Below are positions 39,603 to 43,393 of a stretch of DNA of 43,393 bases, piece by piece (positions within the stretch are counted from its first letter, which is position 1; each line of letters starts with the position of its first letter). Source of the DNA: CALARM01 sp964431735 (GTDB lineage: Bacteria > Vulcanimicrobiota > SpSt-956 > JAKJGF01). The stretch is from positions 1 through 43,393 of the forward strand of contig CAYSLJ010000045.1 in the NCBI GenBank assembly GCA_964431735.1, given 5' to 3'. The position numbers and the translations under genes were made by a program. The notes below the pieces were generated by a model that made no database searches, was not told the DNA's origin, and worked only from the letters and a program-made list of their open reading frames with translations.

Positions 39603-41432
39603 ATGGAAGAAAAAATGATAAAAATGATAGAAAAACTAAAGGATAGTGAGTATCTAAAAGAAATACCAAAGATATTTAAAAAGATGGAACATAATACCAG
39701 ATGTGAAAAAATTGAAGAACTGGGACACTTACTTGAGAACGAAGATTACGATACCAGATTGAAAGCTCTGAGAGTCCTTTCCGAACTTTCTGTACCGGAA
39801 ATTCTTCCTCCTATTATTGATGCTCTGGAAACAGTGAAATTTTACGAATATGATATAAAGAGAATCTGTGACAAAACATCCAGAAAAAAACAAACCAGAG
39901 AAGATAATGTACAGAACCAGGAATTTAAGGATTTAGCCATAAAAACCCTTATAAAATTGAGAAGACCGGAATCTGTAGGGATGTTAATGGATTTATATGA
40001 AGATCAGGATGATCCGAAGAAACAGAAAATAATTATATTTATCCTGCAGGAACTCGGCAATATCGGAATTACGGAATTAAAAAGAATAAATGAATGTGAA
40101 GAAGAACTTGATAAAATAAAATTAATTATAAAAATTTTCGGCCAGATAGGTTCAGAAGAAGCTATGGACGAGTTGTTAAATATGATCAAGGTAAAGAAAA
40201 ACAAAGATCTCCACAAAGACATTATATGTGCCCTGGAAAATTTCACATCTCCCACAATAGCTTCTTTTCTTATTACATCGTTAAGAGAACAGAATAATAC
40301 TATTGTCAGGCTTGCTGCACAGGGATTAAAAAAATATATAAATATTCCTGAAGTACACTCACATATTACAAAAGAAATAAAGCAAAGCAATGAAAGAGAA
40401 AGAGAAGAAATAATAAAATCTCTCGGCTATCTTGAAGATGAAGCTATAATTCCTATACTGCTTGAAAGTATAAAAGATAATTCCAGGTCAGTTAAAATAG
40501 CTGTCTTAGAATCTTTGAAATCTATTCAATATATTAATTCAAGAAATATGGTAATAAACTGTCTCCTGGGATTACTGCAATATGAAGATATAAGATGGGA
40601 AATACTGACTGTTTTCGAAAAACTTTCTCCTCCTGAGATTAAAGAATCTTTAATTAAATTACTTGAAGAGGAAACTGCCGAGTGCAGGGCCATGGCAAAA
40701 CATGGAGAGAGAAACTGGGAATGCAGGAAAATAATAGTAAAAATACTGGGCAATATGGGTAATGAAGATGTCATCCCCGTAATTATCAAAGCCATGGACG
40801 AGAAACAGTATTTTAACCGTCTTGTAAAACAGCAGAGCTGGACCATACTTATAGAAATTCTGTCCAGGATACCTTCTGTAGAAGCAATTCCTTATCTTAT
40901 TAAATCTCTTCAGAATGATCCTTCCAATCTTTACAATCAGTCTCTTTATGCATTGATTAAACTGGGTGAAAAGGCAATACCGTCACTTATAGAATCCTAC
41001 AAAGGCAATGTTCTCAGCAGAAAACGTATAATGGAAGTGTTCTGTAAAACAGGTGATATGAGGGCGAAATCGTTAATAATAGAAGCTCTTTCAGATGAAG
41101 ATGAAGATCTGAGAAGACTTGCCGTTATTGCTCTGGGAAAAATCGAATGTAATGAGAGATTATCTTTATTCCGGGAATCTGTAAAAGATAAATCTCCCAA
41201 GGTAAGAGCAACTGCCATAAAGACTCTGTGGCAGACAGGAGAACATGTGGAACCTTCTATTTTTATAGAAGCTCTCAAGGATCAAAAACCTACTGTAAGA
41301 CAGACTGCCTGTGAAATTCTGGGAGAGCTGAAATATATGGAAGCAAGAAAAGCTCTCAGCCAGCTTCTGGAAGATAATTATTCAGAAGTCAGAGAAGAAG
41401 CTCAAAAAGCTCTGGAGAAAATTGCAGTTTGA
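39603..41432 (+). CDS. Cytoplasmic HEAT-repeat protein
   Basis: 609 aa with about 16-18 HEAT-like helical pairs, for example EDYDTRLKALRVLSELSVPE, SRSVKIAVLESLKSIQYINS, SPKVRATAIKTLWQTGE and KPTVRQTACEILGELKYMEA. No signal peptide, membrane helix or catalytic motif is present, so it is a cytosolic scaffold. The repeats are more irregular than in the secreted HEAT protein at 22463-26431, suggesting an older array. The SD AGGAG precedes the ATG. It is the second gene of a two-gene unit with the 93-aa protein. Confidence 0.9.
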   Translation: MEEKMIKMIEKLKDSEYLKEIPKIFKKMEHNTRCEKIEELGHLLENEDYDTRLKALRVLSELSVPEILPPIIDALETVKFYEYDIKRICDKTSRKKQTREDNVQNQEFKDLAIKTLIKLRRPESVGMLMDLYEDQDDPKKQKIIIFILQELGNIGITELKRINECEEELDKIKLIIKIFGQIGSEEAMDELLNMIKVKKNKDLHKDIICALENFTSPTIASFLITSLREQNNTIVRLAAQGLKKYINIPEVHSHITKEIKQSNEREREEIIKSLGYLEDEAIIPILLESIKDNSRSVKIAVLESLKSIQYINSRNMVINCLLGLLQYEDIRWEILTVFEKLSPPEIKESLIKLLEEETAECRAMAKHGERNWECRKIIVKILGNMGNEDVIPVIIKAMDEKQYFNRLVKQQSWTILIEILSRIPSVEAIPYLIKSLQNDPSNLYNQSLYALIKLGEKAIPSLIESYKGNVLSRKRIMEVFCKTGDMRAKSLIIEALSDEDEDLRRLAVIALGKIECNERLSLFRESVKDKSPKVRATAIKTLWQTGEHVEPSIFIEALKDQKPTVRQTACEILGELKYMEARKALSQLLEDNYSEVREEAQKALEKIAV

Positions 41433-41500
41433 CCGGGATTTAATGGTTTTTTGGGATTACCAGGATGATAAAATAACTTTAGGAACGATAATTAAATAAC

Positions 41501-41561
41501 TGTCTCAAATATATTAAATCGTGACGCGTAACACGTGACGCGTGACGCGAGGAAAGAGACA
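41501..41561. repeat. Heptamer array with TGTCTC/GAGACA ends
   Basis: Four units at 41521-41548 (GTGACGC, GTAACAC, GTGACGC, GTGACGC), then GAGG as in family A cores, flanked by inverted TGTCTC (41501) and GAGACA (41556). It looks like a degenerate family A relative. The rest of the 254-bp gap shows no gene. Confidence 0.65.
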
Positions 41562-41686
41562 TTAATAAAATTCTATTCCTTACTCCAGATGAAATTCTTA
41601 ATCCCGGTAATCCTTTAATCCTGCCCCCCGGTCACTGATAGTTAATCGATGGACTCTTACTATAAATAAAGGATTTTAAAAAAATT

Positions 41687-43309
41687 ATGAACAATATTTT
41701 GAAAACTTTAAAAGCAGAACTTTACAGGTCTTACAAAAAATTAACCATTCAGGATAACCCGTCTCCATTTTTTATAAGTTACCTGTACAGAAATACATTT
41801 GATACGACAATATGGGGTAAATACGGTGATCTGTTTGAAGCAAACAGCAATAATAATTCAGGCATATATGCAGAGGTGAGAATTGGTTCCCATGAATTTG
41901 ATAATACTATAAGCGGAGGACTTTATAAAAATGCCACTTCAGATGATTCCTATTCGTGGATTCCCTCTCCGATAGGTAATTCTTCCGATGGTATGAAACA
42001 TACCCTGTGGCGTCTTACCGATTGCAAATACAAGGAAGCTTTAATGGAGTATTATCAAAAGAAAAGCCAGATGATAAAGGAAGTGCTTATTCATAAAGGT
42101 AAACTCGATTTTTCAATAGAAAAGCCTTCTGTAAGTAAAGAAAAACTGCCGGAATTAAAACTGCCTGTAAAGAAATGGAAAGGTCTTGTAAAAAAACATT
42201 CTGCAAAACTCAAGAAATATAAAGAAGTAAATAATTCATTTATCTCAATCAATGCAAGAGATGCTCATAAATATTATGTAAATACAGAAGGAAGCGAACT
42301 CAGTTCAAAGGAAACAAATATAGGCATAAGAATAGTAGTTCAGGGACTTGCAGAAGACGGAATGCTTGTAGAAAGAGACTGGAACGATATATTTATAAAT
42401 CTGGAAGAATTCCCACAGGAAGATTTTATTGAAGAAAAGATAGAAACTATTATCTCTGAACTCTGTGAACTGAAAAAAGCCGAAGTACTTAAACCATATG
42501 TAGGTCCTGCCATACTGTTCCCTTCTGCATCGGGCATATTCTTCCATGAAGCCATAGGCCACAGACTCGAAGGAGAAAGACTCCTCAGTCCCGGTGAAGG
42601 GCAGACATTTAAAGGTAAAATAGGAACCAGAATATTACCTGAATTTATAAGTATCCATGATGACCCTCTTATGAAGGAATTTAACGGTCAGAGTCTTCTG
42701 GGGTATTATCCCTATGATGATGAAGGCATACCGGCACAGAGAGTATGTCTTATAGAAAATGGAGTTCTGAAGAATTTCCTTCTCTCAAGGGCAGTAGTAG
42801 AGGATTTCAAACATTCTAACGGACATGCCAGAGCAACGTACCATGAAGATCCCATAGCAAGAATGTCCAATTTTATAATAACATCTTCCCTTGAATACAA
42901 CTATGAGAAACTGAAAGAAATGTTAATTCAGGAAATAAAGACCCAGGGGAAGGAATTCGGCCTTATAATAAAAGAAGCAAAAAGCGGAGAAACAAATACG
43001 AATAAATATAATTTCCAGGCCTTCAAAGGGCAGCCCACTGTAGTGTACAGAGTTGATCCGTCTTCAGGAGAAGAAACACTGGTGAGAGGAACGGAGTTTA
43101 TAGGCACTCCCCTTACGAGTGTGCAGAAAATTCTTGCCACAGGCAACGATTATAAAAGAGTAAATGCTTTCTGCGGCGCCGAGTCGGGATTTATTTCAGT
43201 TTCCACCATATCCCCTACAATACTCATTAAAGAAGTGGAAATGCAGAGAAGCACCGAAACAAATTTACAGCCTCTTATTCTTCCTCCGCCATGGTACAGA
43301 AAAGATTAA
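41687..43309 (+). CDS. tldD: TldD/PmbA-family metalloprotease (TldD type)
   Basis: 540 aa. The zinc-binding HExxxH motif is present as HEAIGH (H287, E288, H292) in SASGIFFHEAIGHRLEGE. The later cysteine C496 in AFCGAESGF matches the third ligand position of TldD proteins. Flanking signatures GYYPYDDEGIPAQR, HARATYHEDPIARMSN and ISPTILIKEVEM also fit. TldD with TldE (PmbA) forms a heterodimer that degrades unfolded peptides and processes RiPP-like precursors. A tldE partner is not visible within the window; it may follow beyond the end. The SD is weak (AAAGGA, 13 bases from the ATG). Confidence 0.92.
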   Translation: MNNILKTLKAELYRSYKKLTIQDNPSPFFISYLYRNTFDTTIWGKYGDLFEANSNNNSGIYAEVRIGSHEFDNTISGGLYKNATSDDSYSWIPSPIGNSSDGMKHTLWRLTDCKYKEALMEYYQKKSQMIKEVLIHKGKLDFSIEKPSVSKEKLPELKLPVKKWKGLVKKHSAKLKKYKEVNNSFISINARDAHKYYVNTEGSELSSKETNIGIRIVVQGLAEDGMLVERDWNDIFINLEEFPQEDFIEEKIETIISELCELKKAEVLKPYVGPAILFPSASGIFFHEAIGHRLEGERLLSPGEGQTFKGKIGTRILPEFISIHDDPLMKEFNGQSLLGYYPYDDEGIPAQRVCLIENGVLKNFLLSRAVVEDFKHSNGHARATYHEDPIARMSNFIITSSLEYNYEKLKEMLIQEIKTQGKEFGLIIKEAKSGETNTNKYNFQAFKGQPTVVYRVDPSSGEETLVRGTEFIGTPLTSVQKILATGNDYKRVNAFCGAESGFISVSTISPTILIKEVEMQRSTETNLQPLILPPPWYRKD

Positions 43310-43339
43310 CCCATTTATAAAGGTGGAATTGGGTTTAAA

Positions 43340-43393
43340 AGCCTATCCGAAAAGTCATCAAATACCTTCCGGTGTGTGAGGCTCTTCCGAAAA
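43340..43393. repeat. Inverted copy of the left-end repeat
   Basis: Reverse complement of 13-66 with one mismatch over 54 bp (AGCCTATCCGAAAAGTCA through to GCTCTTCCGAAAA). Cut off by the window end. Confidence 0.85.

Noticed and set aside
1..43393. The whole window as a 43-kb transposon or integrative element
   Set aside because: The only support is the inverted repeat at the ends. No transposase, integrase, relaxase or phage gene lies inside, gene content is mixed housekeeping and signalling, and the repeat motif recurs inside the window.

Overview
This is a 43.4-kb AT-rich bacterial window of chromosomal type. It has no rRNA, tRNA, phage or plasmid genes. The standard code is used, with TGA as stop. 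Lipoprotein and Sec signals, FolD, CopA, an M42 peptidase and TldD show an ordinary bacterium. The heavy load of hybrid histidine kinases, Ser/Thr kinases, WD40 and HEAT-repeat proteins, together with many dispersed intergenic repeats, fits an uncultured lineage with a complex signalling repertoire. I cannot name the phylum from sequence alone.

Layout. 0-1.9 kb (+): a HAD phosphatase and folD. 2.2-18.5 kb (-): a sensory block holding a hybrid kinase (GAF/PAS/REC), two tandem structured small RNAs each with a consensus sigma70 promoter, a HisKA_2 kinase, a CHASE4 hybrid kinase, a poly-HAMP chemoreceptor and an NtrC-type sigma54 activator. A sigma54-type promoter with upstream dyads lies between the activator and the chemoreceptor. 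18.8-21.3 kb (+): the copper ATPase CopA. 21.4-32.2 kb (+): two small unknown proteins (101 and 40 aa), a secreted HEAT-repeat solenoid of about 1320 aa, and a giant Ser/Thr kinase built as kinase, TPR, two seven-bladed WD40 propellers, one membrane span and a HEAT array. 32.3-36.6 kb (-): a four-helix membrane protein, a subtilisin-like lipoprotein with a membrane-embedded C-terminus, a zinc-ribbon membrane protein, and a second membrane-anchored Ser/Thr kinase in an operon with the zinc-ribbon gene. 37-43.3 kb: an M42 aminopeptidase (+), a GNAT and an SRPBCC protein (overlapping, -), a small helical protein plus a cytosolic HEAT protein (operon, +), and TldD (+).

The intergenic DNA is unusual. 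It carries many tandem arrays with a strict 7-bp period in several sequence classes (GTGACGC/GTAACGC, GTAATGC, CACTTTT/CACTCTT, CAGTTAC, TTCACTG). Several lie at the centre of small inverted-repeat (MITE-like) elements belonging to at least two families, and one locus looks like nested insertions. Because 7 is not divisible by 3 and the units contain TGA or TAA, three units place a stop in every frame of one strand. Several genes end inside such repeats. The opposite strand is open and creates false N-terminal extensions. Both window ends carry the same roughly 54-bp repeat in inverted orientation, probably a contig break at a dispersed repeat.

The most interesting biology is the twin small RNAs, the sigma54 circuit beside them, and the HEAT-solenoid signalling genes (transmembrane kinase with a predicted outside HEAT array next to a secreted HEAT solenoid).
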